Shown here: positions 22,565 to 34,410 of the stretch, in pieces
Layout of the letters: every line of letters begins with the position of its first letter
Position numbering within the stretch: position 1 is the stretch's first letter
Source of the DNA: Lithospermum erythrorhizon
Taxonomy: Eukaryota > Streptophyta > Magnoliopsida > Boraginales > Boraginaceae
Direction: 5' to 3'
NCBI GenBank assembly: GCA_019722365.1
Contig: JADFUC010001434.1
Coordinates: 1-64,000 of the forward strand
Length of the DNA stretch: 64,000 nt
Position numbers and translations under genes: made by a program
The notes under the pieces: model-generated
What the model saw: only the letters and a program-made list of their open reading frames with translations
What the model was told of the DNA's origin: nothing
The model's database searches: none

Positions 22565-25500
22565 TCAGTAGGGGTTATAACGACTGCCACGTCCACGTCC
22601 ACGCCCTCGCCCGCGACCACTGTCAGAACTACGCCTCCCCCCACTTGAACTCCCCCTATCAGCAGAACGTTCACCTCTTTGCTGTGGCGGTGGGGTATGT
22701 GGCTGTGCACCAGGCTGTTGCCTAAAAACAAGGAAACAGAAGGGTAACAGAGGTAGTTTGTGAATCTATCAAATGAGTCTTCATATCATAAAAGGAACTA
22801 GAGACATGCAGCTGCAACAAAGATTGGCTTTTTGTAAGAATGCTGGCAGAATAGGACAAAAGTTAATGGGAGGTCTTCCTCTTCATTTTTCCAGGAAAAA
22901 TCATCACATTTAGGATCCATCAATCAAAGATCATAACAAGCAAACTCGTCGAGAGTTCATAAGTGGTAATCCCAATCTCCTACACTATTTATTACACCCA
23001 ACATTAAAAAGTTAAAAACACTGGCGACAACTGCATATAAAAACTTGATACTTACAGGACATATCCAATCCTTCCGTCAGGCAATAGCATCGGCATCATT
23101 GACAATCCTCCAGGCGCAGCCCCTCTCCCATAAACCATTGGCTGCATAAAAGTTAGTCAGCAACAAAGATGAATTGCTTGTGGTCTCGCATGATAGTTGA
23201 GTAGTATAAAATCGAAGAGTCAATTAAACATGAAAGAGACAACTGTATACTTGTACGGCGGCTTCCTTGAATTTTGTGTCCGTATATATTCAACTCATGT
23301 CATAAACATGCCCTAGATACAAAAAGGGATGGGCCCCAGAGAAACTACATGGGATTGGACATGGTTCCATTCCCCTAGAAATAAATAAAAAGTAAAACTG
23401 TTTCACTTACATGCCCAAATCCTGCAGCTCCATATCCTGCCCCAATAGCACCATAAGAAGGTCCAACCAAACCATATCCAAGAGGAGGCTGATAGGACGG
23501 ATACATGGGAGTTCTTTGTAGATTAGGTCCACTTGAAGGCTTTTGGTCTGCCTGCGGCTTTGCAAGAGAGCACTGCAGTTCCTGACCTAAGAATAGGAAG
23601 GGGAGGACAACGTTAGGAAATACTAGTAGTGACCAAGCAAACAACATTAAAACCAAATGACATGCCATTGAATTGAAGTGTCATTACCATCCATATCATA
23701 TTTCTCAGTGTTCTTTAAAGCTTTCATAGCACTTGACCTTTCAGCAAAATGAATAAAACCAAATCTACTATTTTCCTGCCCTCTCTTGGCAGGGGGTACA
23801 ACTACTTTCGTGATCTTCCCATGATGCTCAAACAATTTCTTCAGCTTCTCTTCGGTAACATCCTTGGGTAAATTTTTCACATAAACAGCTTTAACCTGAA
23901 CCTTTGTTCAGTTAGACCATCAAAAAACTTTTCATGGAAACAAAACGAAAAAACAAAAACAAACAAATTAAGAACAAGGTCATCAGCCAGGTTTGATCTT
24001 CCCACTGCGGTTAAGACTCTTTTTCGTATGTGTCAGGTCGGTGAGAGGAGGAAGTTTTTTAATGTGATCAGAAACTTCAACACCACGATCAATATATCAT
24101 TGATGATAACCTTAGTTTATCTAAAATGGAAAATAACTAGGCACCTGGGAGGATGTTGAAGATTCTGTGTTCCGTGGGTCAGCCCAACTCACAGTTGGAG
24201 CATTGTCATCAAGCTTAAATTCTGAACTTGACATCTTTTCCTTAGCATACTCCGCACATGCATGATTATAGTACTCGATAAATACAAACCCGCGATTTTT
24301 ACTAGAATTCTGTGGATCCTGTAAGGGCAAAATGAGCAATGAAAAAAAATATTCGGAAGTAATCAACCCCGCTACTCTCAATCGAGGAAAAAAAGCATCA
24401 TAAGCCACATAGAAACACAAACACCTAAGTAGAGAGACTTACCCTCATGGCCCCAACCTTTAATAGCTCCACAGCTGTAACACCAGGCCCGATTGCAGTT
24501 ACAGCCTTCCTAATATCATCCTCCCCCCAGCTCCTGGGAACATTCCCTATAAATAATTTGTGCTTCGCTTGAGATGACGAGCACCTCACTTTCTTACCCT
24601 GATAAAATTAGGAATGTTGCACTAAATAATAGAAGAAACAATTCATTGTTGACTCTACAAAATAGATGCAAGTGCAGAAATATACTCATGTGTTATTTTT
24701 TACTCATGTATACATTTTCTAATGCACAAGGGTGGAGAGGAATAAATCAAAGATTATATTCGCTGGCTCTTAGATATAATGGAATAAATAAAAGTACATC
24801 ATTACACTACCTACACTTCTTATATATGGTGAAGTAGTAAATAGTATTTATAATTCATCTTGGGTCAACTCAGAAACAGCCTCTCTGTTATCACATTGCC
24901 TAAGGGATAAGAAAACATACAATCTGACCCCCCTCCCCACCCTATCCTACTGAGGACAGGAGCCTACATAGAGACACTGGGACATGTTATCGTTATTATA
25001 TTGTTGAAGGTGGAGAGTGGAGTATGATTTTCACAAGAAAAACATATAACAGATGGGGCTTATTAACATTCAGTACAATGAGAGAAATAGTACAAGTATA
25101 TGATACTCTTTACATTTCATTTGGCATGACCAAGAAGACATTCCAGGAGAAACTCCTCCGAAGTTTGATCTTGGTTCACCCAAAAACCTTTTTTATGTGT
25201 GGATTTGAAGCGATCCAGTATGAACATAACCAATCAAAATTTCGCACAATTTTGAACTAAGAATTTTAACCAAGTTCATGCACAGAAACCAAGGAGTAAT
25301 AATTCAGCTGACCTTCAATTCAGTATTATTAAGCTCATCAATTGCCTTTGAAGCAAATTCCTTATTCCGGAAAGTGACAAATGCATAATCCTTGTTTTCG
25401 TTCGAGCCCTTTCCCTTCATCATCCTTACCTAATGTTCAATGGCAATATAAATGACAAGCATTGGCCAATTCAGTCATTTAGAGATAATACAAATAAGAA

Positions 25501-25934
25501 GGACTTACTTCCGTGACCTCTCCAATTTTTTCACAAAAATTCCTCATGTCGACTTCTCCAACATCTTGTTTAATGCTTCCAATATATACCTCAGAACCAT
25601 GTGGAGGAAGGGCAAGAAGTTCTGCATGTTTCCTTTCCACATCTTCTCCAGCCTCATCATATTTCATTTGCACATCATCTCCATCATTTCCAATTCTGTT
25701 AAAATTATTTACTACTTCCTCTTCTTCCTCCTCCTCTTCCTCTTCCTCTTCCTCCTCCTCATCTACCTCTTCTTCAACTTCTTCCTCAATTTCTTCTTCA
25801 ACCTCTTCATATTCAACTTCTTCCTCTATCGTCTCCAAATCATTGTCATCGTCAAGATCAACTTGCTCGTCAGACTCAACATGCTGTTCAGGTTCAACTT
25901 TAGTAGCTGCAGAACTTGGCTTCGTCCTCGGCAT
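22565..25934 (-). CDS. LIF2: LIF2-like / hnRNP Q-like protein with three RRMs (499 aa, 8 coding exons)
   Basis: Coding exons on the minus strand are 25934-25509, 25429-25313, 24598-24443, 24318-24145, 23895-23688, 23586-23411, 23141-23056 and 22721-22565. All have GT donors and AG acceptors and join in frame to 1500 nt with no stop. The product starts MPRTKPSSAATKVEPEQ and has an acidic region (residues about 20-73, ending in 15 consecutive Glu). RRM1 lies at about 114-191 (VYIGSI, KDYAFVTF), RRM2 at about 194-275 (LFIGNV, NRGFVFIEY) and RRM3 at about 292-366 (VYVKNL, SRFGFIHF). A Gly/Tyr/Pro-rich linker and an Arg-Gly run (GRGRGRGRGRG, about 483-493) end it. Order, length and acidic N-terminus match plant LIF2, a nuclear RNA-binding partner of the Polycomb-associated protein LHP1 (known for Arabidopsis). 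Function here is inferred by homology. It is the only intact gene in the window. Confidence 0.95.
25718..25762 (-). repeat. Poly-glutamate codon run in exon 1 of the LIF2-like gene
   Basis: Fifteen consecutive GAG or GAA codons lie within a longer acidic stretch. The plus strand shows only CTC and TTC triplets. Mixed codons make it less slippery than a pure triplet repeat, but its length may still vary between alleles. Confidence 0.9.
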
Positions 25935-28688
25935 CTTATATATCTAAACTGGGAAGGTTGTTCAGCGATTCTGGTAAAAGCACAGCAGCCAAAAGTATTT
26001 GCAACAGAAAGAAGAACAAATTTGATAGGTTGAAACAAAGAGCTAGGCCAAACGAGATTTGCTAGTGATATGCTCAATATAAGTTTCGCCATGATGGGTC
26101 CAAGGATATTCAATTGGGATACAACTTTTTCAACAAAGATATGATGAGACAAACATCAAAAGTAGACAGGCAGGAAAGAATATCCAGTGAAGATAAATGA
26201 CGAGTCAAAGGGGAAAATATGCGGAAAGATTGTTTAAAATTAGATACTGATTGATGGTTGGGGATAAAAAATATTCCAAAGTTTATTCCAAGTTACATTC
26301 ATGCCAAAGAAATGACAGAAGAATGATGAAATAATAGTGACGCATCATGGAATAACAAATATCTAGCTGTTAAGCTACAGGGAAAAAAATTTGGAGCACA
26401 TCTTCAGATCATGAGCAGACAGCTAAAGGGTTAGTCATCATGAACTGCCAGCCAGACAAAAAACAGTTCCGGGCGCAAATATGATGTACTATATCTGACA
26501 CCATAACCATCCTGCATTAAGTTTACGCATATCTAGCGAAATGAGTTGACAAAGAGCAACCCAAATACAATATCACAAAACAACTGGCTACAATAGAACA
26601 TTTTCAAGTTCGATGCTCAAGTCTATTATAGAATACTCTGAAGACAGATACTTCATCCATTTCAAATTAATTGACATTTTGGGATTGAGTATTAAGACTT
26701 TGACCACAAATTACTTTTTATTCACTAATCCAAAAAATATAAAATTGATTTATTGAATTTATTTTTAAAAAAATTTTCATAATATTATTTTTTTGTAATT
26801 TTTCATAATGTACATAAAAAGTAATTGTTGATTAAAGTTGTGTCTTCAAAAGTGAGAAATTCAATTAATTTGAAATGGAGGTAGTAATAAATAGTCACCA
26901 TTTAAACAATAGTCTCTTTACACAGTGGTCCAAGTACCATAGAGGACAATATGGGAAACTGGAGTACGAAATAGTATCTAAGCTTAGCACATGGAGAATA
27001 GAATGGTCAATTGTCTATATTTTGCAACTGTCTCAAGCTCGACAAAGTAACTAAATGCTTTTACAGAAACATATAACTGGGAAGCTCACCTAAAGAAAAT
27101 AGTTATCCAGATGTATATATAATTATATACATATATCAGATTGAGCATATGCATAACATCAGCAGATATTTGCCTATAATTGAAGTTTTGGGGTATGAGC
27201 AAAGTAGCTCACAGGTCTCACCTCTTAATTAATTATTCTTTGCAGATCAGAACTCAGTAAAGAATATCAAAAGCAGACAACAACTAGGGAATGCTTGAAG
27301 ATGCATGAATTAAAAATTTGGTAAGAAACACGACAAGAGACCATTAGAAGTGATGTTGGAAAATTCCCATGAATTAGTGAAGAAGAAAACACATTCACAA
27401 ACAGAGCTGCAGGGATTTAAACAAATGGAGGAACCCCAAACCAAAAAAGGAACCAAAAATGAAAATAGCAAGTGCCTGAGGGGAAACGGGCGGATAAAAG
27501 AAGTAGAGAAGGGACTACACAACTAGAAAACCTGACATTGTCCGGTGACAGGATACCAGTAGTGAGGGAAGAATATAAAATAATATAAAATTTCATCCTC
27601 AATAAACCAAAACAGACAATATCCTATCTATCCTAGATTTTTTCTTTCTAGTGCAACAACTCTTCTCATCTGCCACAAAAAATATTGAAAGTATCACAAC
27701 GACACATATTTAAAGGTTTAAAAAATCATTTCAAAGAGAACAGCAACTCATGAGATTTAAGAAACATCGAAATTTTGTAAGATTCTGATATGAATTACTA
27801 TTCCAATATTTTCAAACATTAAACAGCTTAGCTATCGGTGGCAGTCCAGAGGCACAATGCTGGGAGCCGTTGTCAACAATTACCTTTATATTAATTTTTG
27901 TACAATTGATATAATATTATTAAAATTATATAATATATAAGGAAAGAAAAATGAAAATAGAATAATTGGATAGATTAATCCATAGTTATTATATGAAAGA
28001 TTTTTTGCATAACCACATAGATATCCATTTCTCTTTCTAATGGGGCTTCAATTTTCCATCATTTATTAACAGTTAATTCTCTCTTCCCATATTATATATG
28101 GGGTAGCTATTTGTTCATATGTTGTTATACCACCCCATCCCTAAAAGATCTTGCAATTTTCTTTTTCAACAGTCAAAGTCTTAATTAACACACAACTTTG
28201 ATTTTAATCAAAATTCAAGAAGCGAGGATCATTAGCATGTATTTACTTTACATTAGCAGCAATCGTCTTACCATCACTTAAGAACTACACTCCAAATAGC
28301 AAAAGAATTCAAAATATGTTAAAATCATAACTTAGAAGCTTCAAAATTAAAATTATCAATCGAAAATCAAATAAGTTAAAATCATATTTTAATCACTGGT
28401 CAAACTGTCCAACTCGAGAGACATTAATTAAATAAATTCTTAGATTTACAGAAAACAGAACCAGCAAGAAGAAATATAAACCAAACAGGGACTGAGGAAG
28501 TTTACCCTAAAATATTCTGGTGAGAACATACGGAAAACAATTGCTCAACCATTTTGTTTAGGACACAAAAAAATCATCAAAATAGACATAAACATTAAAT
28601 AAAAATTATGAGGTACAGATGTATAAATTTAATTCCTTCAATATAGAAAAATATACATAGAAGATATAAAGAGGTTTATTAAATACCA
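25935..28688 (-). other. Probable 5'-UTR intron of the LIF2-like gene (about 2.7 kb)
   Basis: Upstream of the start codon the minus strand has acceptor-like sequence (CCTTCCCAG or TTTAG followed by ATATATAAGATG, about 25949-25935). At 28688 the plausible first exon ends with CATCACTG followed by GTATTT. Between them no coding exon is recognisable and the DNA is AT-rich, as in plant introns, with one MITE at 26651-26884. Position of the intron is inference; only transcripts would show it. Confidence 0.55.
26651..26884. mobile_element. Stowaway-like MITE (234 bp) flanked by TA
   Basis: Terminal inverted repeats read CTTCATCCATTTCAAATTAA on the left and, inverted, CTACCTCCATTTCAAATTAA on the right. 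TA flanks both sides (26649-26650 and 26885-26886). The CTNCNTCC-type terminus, TA duplication and small size fit Stowaway (Tc1/mariner) MITEs. It sits in the probable 5'-UTR intron. Confidence 0.82.
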
Positions 28689-28765
28689 GTGATGGAAATC
28701 TGATGAGTTACGATTGGGTAATTATGGTCGAGAGAGTAGAAGAGAGGAGAGTAGAGGTTGTTCGA
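28689..28765 (-). promoter_or_regulatory. Probable non-coding first exon and CT-rich leader of the LIF2-like gene
   Basis: The minus strand reads a pyrimidine-rich stretch (CTACTCTCCTCTCTTCTAC, about 28759-28741) and then TAACTCATCAGATTTCCATC leading to the donor GTATTT at 28688. Such CT-rich stretches are common near plant transcription starts. No clear TATA box lies 30-40 bases upstream. Confidence 0.45.
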
Positions 28766-29273
28766 TAATCAACCCTAGATTCATTAGCTTTCCATCATAT
28801 TTTCTTAATGTTTTCTTTCTTTCTCTGTCTCTGTTTTCTTTTGCAAATTTCACCCAACAGTATGCTCTTTTGCTAGTTTTGACCTCTCCATTTACCAATC
28901 TTTCTTGTTTAGCACATGAAAGATCCGTAAGAGTTAATTTCACAAGGCACTTAAACAGTTAAACTACAAAATATTTTTTAAAGGTATCCCAAGCTTTTAA
29001 TATTTGAAATATACAACTGAGCTTTCGAAATTGTGCTTCAAGTTTCTTATGACGATCGATTTTTTATCGAAATTAATTAAGCAGCTTTCGTTAAACTACC
29101 ATTTCCGTTACGATTACTTTGTCATGTATACAATTTACGGATCGGGATCGTCTATCCCCCTAATTGTACTTCCGTTGGTAACTTTATTATTATTGGTCCG
29201 TCTGTCCTATCCAATTAATGACATTGATTTTATTGTTCAATTTAATAATTAGTGCAATAAAATTAATGTAGGC
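28766..29273. other. Upstream flank of the LIF2-like gene
   Basis: AT-rich DNA with short chance frames on both strands. It probably includes the gene's promoter, but I see no motif that would fix it. Confidence 0.35.
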
Positions 29274-29880
29274 ATTATCTGTAGCGTCGCACTTTTTTTA
29301 TGCACCGGTCTAAAGAATAGCAAAAAGACATCTAAGCTTTACATATTTTAATAATTAATATTTAACATATTACCCAAAAACTTACTTAATTTATTCCTCC
29401 TCCAAACAACTTACTTTTTAAAACTAGATCAGCTAAAGGTTTGGCTATATCTTTAACCTTTACGTATGGTAAAAATAGTTGAAGGATTTTGTAAATCTTT
29501 GTTGTGATGAATAAAATCGTCAAATTCCCGATTTCTATTTTGCTATATTTCTAACCTTAGGTCTAAGTGTTTTTCTCTTCTTTCTATTAATTGTATGTAT
29601 ATTTTCTTTCTTTTGTAATAAAAAGTGAATATACAAAATTAAGAAGATGATTCAAATCGAAATGATAAATTTAATGAGGAGTGCAATGACTATGGAGGAC
29701 AAAATGAGTATTTTCAAGATCGAGATTGCAATAATCACGATCAAGTGCGTTGGAAACATGTTATATACTGTTCTCCAAGTCTTTATACCGGACTATTTTT
29801 AAGTGTTACACTTGAAAGATATATTTGTCTTTTTATAATTTTTTAGAGCGGTATATAAAGAATATGAGATCGTGTATAAC
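29274..29880. mobile_element. MITE copy 2, related to 21664-22249
   Basis: The right terminus (29849-29880), read inverted, is GTTATACACGATCTCATATT, close to the left terminus of copy 1. The left end near 29274-29310 is more degraded but keeps TTTTTTTATGCACCGGTC. Internal stretches such as CTTTACATATTTTAA are shared. Copies 1 and 2 flank the LIF2-like gene. Confidence 0.58.
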
Positions 29881-30989
29881 ATGTCCCCAAAATTAAAATG
29901 GCAATTAAATTTATCAAATCAATCAATGAAATTAAATTGTTAACAAGATCTAATACATAATATATCTATTACACATGGAACAATCATTAATTAACCGCTA
30001 ATAACATAGGTATCATCTAATAGCTACTATGTATTATCCTCCACAACTACCTCCAAATAAACAGAGTTAGTGTTGTAAAACATCAAAAACAAGAAAGATG
30101 AAACAACGCTAGTATTTAGTAGCTGAACTTGCGATGACAAGGATCTTAGTACCCTAGGTTAGTTTCAATCCTATATGTTTTCTCCTAATACTTTTATTTC
30201 AACACAAATTGAAAGCTAAATAAGATTGTTTTCAATCCTACATGTTTTCTCCTATAAATAAGATGCATGTCTGAAATTGTAGGTAATTATAGTGCAAATA
30301 TTGTTTTAATTGAAGAACAATATTAAACTTGCAATTAACAAAGATAATTGTTTGCTTCATTTTTCTTAGGAGAAAATATTGGATAATGAAGAAAAATTTA
30401 AATGGCTGGATGTTTCAGTAGATTTCGTCAGAAATGAATATTATAGCTTGAAGGTTGTCAAGGTAACTGGTTCCTTAAGCTCCAATAATTGAGCTCTTTT
30501 GATGCTATCTGCTTGTCCTACACCTGCATGCTTATTTACTCAGTTGGATCATATTTAATTAATATTTTTCTAATATACATGTTAAGAAATAAATTGGAAA
30601 TAAAATATAACACCTGAAAGTATAAAATGAAATATATTCAAAAAAAAAATTCATATTAAATTTTAGATTTAAATTTTGTATTAAATATTTTCCTTAATTA
30701 TCATCTTAACATGTGTCCTAAGAGCATAAATTAAAAAATCCAATTAATTAATACAAAAAATTAGACAAGATAATCGAAGATGCAAGCTGTACCTCTAGAA
30801 TATTTATAGCATTTTATGTGTTTGCTTGATGTTCTTCTACTGCTAATGGATTGTGACAAAATTGTGTATTCATTAATTGAATTGGTACTTGGACCACAGT
30901 ATTATCCACTGTAAAATGATTACAAGTACTTGGTGGATAAGAATCATTCATAAGAGAATTATGCAGAGTAAAGAATATAAGTTATATAT
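29881..30989. other. AT-rich intergenic DNA, nothing recognised
   Basis: There is no coding similarity, RNA gene or repeat partner that I can support. It ends where a copia LTR begins. Confidence 0.45.
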
Positions 30990-31805
30990 TGTTGGATTCT
31001 ACATCATATTCAAAAGTTTCAAACTAATCGGATACTAGTGCAGGATCACTACAGGGTAAAGCAAAATAATAAATAACGAATTATTAGAGTGTCGCTTTCT
31101 TATTTGGGCATATTTTAATGGCAGCGGAATTGAATGATGAGTACCGAATACCCCAAGCAGTGTTATCTCCCAGAGTATCATGTGAGTAAATTACAGAGAG
31201 GCTCACTGTGGGTTTTACTAGAACGATTTGGAAGATAAAATAATTCTCTTGTGGGGAGGAAGCGGCGAGGAATAGTGAGGGAGGAGAGGGTCCTGCTTGC
31301 TTCAAAGTCAAAAGGAAGAATTGGAGCGGTAGTGTGAAGGGGGGTGACTACTGCATATGAAGACAAAGCAGACTAAGGAGTTTTAAGGAGATAAAACTCT
31401 TTATCCCTCACATTCTTTATCTCCACCACCTAGCCAACTTAAGAAAGTCCTCGGAAATTGATTTTTCGCCCCAAATACTTCGCCCCATGTGCTTTAGACT
31501 TCGGGGAAGTTATAATACATTTATTATTAGTTCGGTTTATTGTTTGTGTATGACCCTCTTAAGGACGGATGGAACAATAGCAGTATATTAGACAATATTA
31601 ACCGACTATTATATTAATATATATAGATTATGAGGCGGGCCTGTAAATTAAATGGCAACTCCCAATGTCGTCTGCAGGTAAATCCAGTATTAATTATCCA
31701 ACAGTTAATATATATTGAACTTATAATCTTGAATGTATAAATCGATTGTACAATCTAAGTTCTTCAATGGGCATTTTCATGAGATCTAATATCTGTAGTT
31801 TGACA
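30990..31805 (+). mobile_element. Copia-type LTR, about 0.8 kb (family TGTTGGATTC)
   Basis: It begins TGTTGGATTCTACATC and ends near GATCTAATATCTGTAGTTTG. It is related to the complete LTR at 32301-33288 (shared GGGGAAGTTATAAT and ATGAGATCTAATATCT) and to the fragment at 61459-61629 (shared ATTTTAATGGCAGC). Flanking 5-mers (TATAT and CTACC) do not match. The right flank is Tat LTR sequence and the left flank is not, so it may mark a deletion or rearrangement joint. Confidence 0.65.
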
Positions 31806-33492
31806 CTACCGAAACTGCGGGCGATTTATGATATAAACGATGATTCTTTCGATGCAGCGATTTCCGGCCGTCCAAGCATTGGTAAGATATGTGTCGCTTG
31901 AGCCACTTGCGCCGTAGTTACTGTGGTAATAGACAAGTTAATGTGATATCCAGCTCGCCATTTTGGTTGATGATCCCAGTCGGTTCATTGATGTGGGATC
32001 ACAAATCCTCTAAGTTGTGCTTAGATACGCACTTTTGCTCCCGAGTGTGTCTTCCGGCCAAAACAAGGGCCCAGGTTCTGGCCCAGGAAACACTCGGCGA
32101 TAGTCGATATGAATCGAAGTTTAGTTCCAAAAGAAAGTATTTGTGTATCGAAGTAGACACTTCATTGGCCTTAAAGGTTTACCTCTTATAGTTGTTTGGG
32201 CCAGTTACTTTGGTTCAGCAGTGGCTCATTAACACCCGTTATAATGATTTATTAATTTCATTAAAGTCGTGTAATAATTGCCTTAATTACCCGACAATGG
32301 TGTTGGATTCACAATTAAAATAACGATTATCCCCAGATTCTGAGGAGCTCTAGAGATTATAAAAATTGTAAATTTGTCGGAGATGTTGTTTTATGCGCTT
32401 ACACCTTGAAGTTACTGACGGAATATGATCGAGAGGAGGCTCGAACAACGTAGGTTGTTTATAAGAATAGTCGCCTTAACGATTGATTAAACCCTTAAAT
32501 CGGTTTTTACTAGAACAATTAAATTAAACAAAGGAAAAATAGGGAGGAAGAAAAGTAGGGGTTTCTTTTCCACTATATAATTTGAACAAAAGAGGGGTGG
32601 GAAGGAGAGGTTTCTTTTAAATGCTTTACCGAAAGATAGATAATGAAATAGTGATTTAAATCTCCAAAAGGTGGCCTTTATATAGGCGTCCGATGTCCTA
32701 CTTTTAAAAGGCCACTTGGAATACAAGCCAAAAGCTAGAGATTCAAAGGCAACAAAATCTCCTCGTAATAGTCGAACGCCAGGCCCCATATGAGGTACAG
32801 AATCTTAAAACAACATCCCACTGGCCAAAAAGCGTAAAGTGGAAATTTGCGTCTGATATTGATAATGATTACAAATAAAGATTCGGAACCACTATCCTCT
32901 TATTATTTTTAGTCGAGTGAGGAAGTTTCCAACAATTGGAAATTTGCCCCAATGTTTGGAGTCCACTTTAACACGGGGAAGTTATAATCGTATTATAGTT
33001 TGATCCTACATTTAGCCAAATTAGTATTGACCTGCTAAATTTTAGGCCAATATATTAATTTATGTTACTTGAACGTTATATTAATATATAGATATGAGTG
33101 GGCTCTCTTAGCGAAATCATAGCACTTAATGTCGATGCGAGTTAATCCTAAGATGTCAATTGTCGAACAATTGAACATATATATGAACTTAAATTATTTG
33201 AATATAATTAAATGTAAGTAAATCGGTTGTACAATCAAATTGTTTATCGGGCATTATTTATGAGATCTAATATCTCGTATTTCCAACAAATGGTGCCCAA
33301 TTGAACCGTAAATACTCCAACGGTCTTCTTCTTCCTACCGAGTTGGACTATCATGCCTCTATCGGGTAGTCTTCAAATTCGTGGACCGTCTAGTGAGGTC
33401 TAAGAAAGCCGCGTTTATCCTCCAATTAACTATACGATGAGCCCAATCGGGTTGAATATTCGTGGATCGGCCGTTTATTTATGGGATTATCA
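31806..33492 (-). mobile_element. Tat-type gypsy LTR, probable 3' LTR of the 47-53 kb element, interrupted
   Basis: On the minus strand it starts TGATAATCCCATAAATAAAC at 33492. It shares a chain of blocks with the LTR at about 52660-53128: ACTCGGTAGGAA, TACGGTTCAAT, GGGCACCATT, AACTATAAGAGG and GAAGACACACTCGG. AACTATAAGAGG could be the promoter TATA. A solo copia LTR with target duplications (32301-33288) splits it. Just upstream, on the minus strand, AAATGGGCGAGTCTAGGGC could be a weak polypurine tract, which would make this the 3' LTR. Confidence 0.65.
32301..33288 (+). mobile_element. Solo copia LTR (988 bp) with AATGG target duplication
   Basis: The LTR runs TGTTGGATTC ... TTCCAACA. AATGG occurs on both sides (32296-32300 and 33289-33293). 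Without it the host Tat LTR reads straight through, as in the copy at about 52935. Lack of internal sequence and second LTR makes it a solo LTR left by LTR-LTR recombination. TATA-like CTATATAATTTG lies at about 32572. Confidence 0.85.
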
Positions 33493-34410
33493 TATGCCCT
33501 AGACTCGCCCATTTCGATAGATTGCGATCTTGATATGAGGACTCTTCATTTTCATTACCAAGCAGCGCATTAATTCCTCCTGCTTGACGGAGGTGTCGGA
33601 GGCGTTTTCCTCGAGATGCGGTAATAGTTTCATATCTTCATCGTTGCATCGACTTTTAGGTGCCATCTACTCTGCTTCATTTATCACCTAGTTTGAATTT
33701 GAAAAGGCCCGATGCTCACAAAAATGCGAGGGGATTTCCATAGTTTTTCAGCTTCCCTCTTGAAAACCTTTATGCGTCTTATTACAGAATTTTTACGCTC
33801 TTGTAAATGTCGCGCCCTTGAAAGAATAGTGCGGGAGGAGGATGTCGGCGTTAAGGGCACCTTTCACCGAGGACCGTCGGACCCCCCTCCTCTTGCCTTG
33901 TTGTCCTCGCCGATGGCGCCCCGGCTTCCAACTCGCTGTGGCGGATCACGGGATCGAGAATATGGAGTGCATGTCGTTCCAGCCTCACGTCGCAGTTACC
34001 GCCTCTGGATTGAGTTTCCCCTTTTTTTTGTTTTCTTTACCCTCTTTTTTTTTTTCCTTGGAGGACATCTAACCTCTCTCTTTTCCTTTACAGGCGTACT
34101 GCGGCCCAAGCTCAGGCATTGAGCCGAAAAACGATGAAGTGGACGATAAGGCATGGCTGGCTTGAGAGAATTCCCGGGTGTACCGTTTGCCCGAATCTAT
34201 GAAGGATGTGGGCGACGATTGTCCTTGACTTGCGGGGAGCTTAAATACGTCTGGGGTCTATGAGCATTGGCCGAGCCGAGGGAGGAGAGGGTTGTTATAC
34301 TATGGCGGCCAGATGACGGAGGCGAGAAGTGGAGAGGTTAACAAAGCTAGTGGCCCGATTTTTCGGTCCAGCGGATCTTCTTTACCGGCTTGCACCCAAA
34401 AGGCTGGAGT
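33493..34410 (-). other. 3' non-coding part of the Tat-type element (left half)
   Basis: This is relatively GC-rich sequence between the 3' LTR and the copia insertion. Frames in it (for example 33712-34122 on the plus strand) have no known similarity. A minus-strand frame from about 33663 begins MAPKSRCNDEDMKL, with no family match. By position it belongs to the region downstream of integrase. Confidence 0.45.

Noticed and set aside
25452..26033. 193-residue plus-strand frame rich in Phe and Leu, and the overlapping Ser-rich frame at 25513-25947
   Set aside because: Both are antisense shadows of the acidic Glu-rich exon 1 of the LIF2-like gene. CTC and TTC triplets read in other frames give Ser, Phe and Leu runs.
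28714..28962. Possible small genes on both strands (82 and 73 residues) upstream of the LIF2-like gene
   Set aside because: No family match. The region overlaps the CT-rich leader and presumed promoter of the LIF2-like gene.
33291..33300. TGGTGCCC as a plus-strand primer-binding site (also at 52936)
   Set aside because: Homology between the two LTR copies runs straight through it on both sides, and the associated gag reads on the minus strand. It is internal LTR sequence.
33712..34122. 136-residue plus-strand frame with a hydrophobic end
   Set aside because: It has no family similarity. It lies in the 3' non-coding part of a minus-strand gypsy element, and its length is explained by GC-rich composition.
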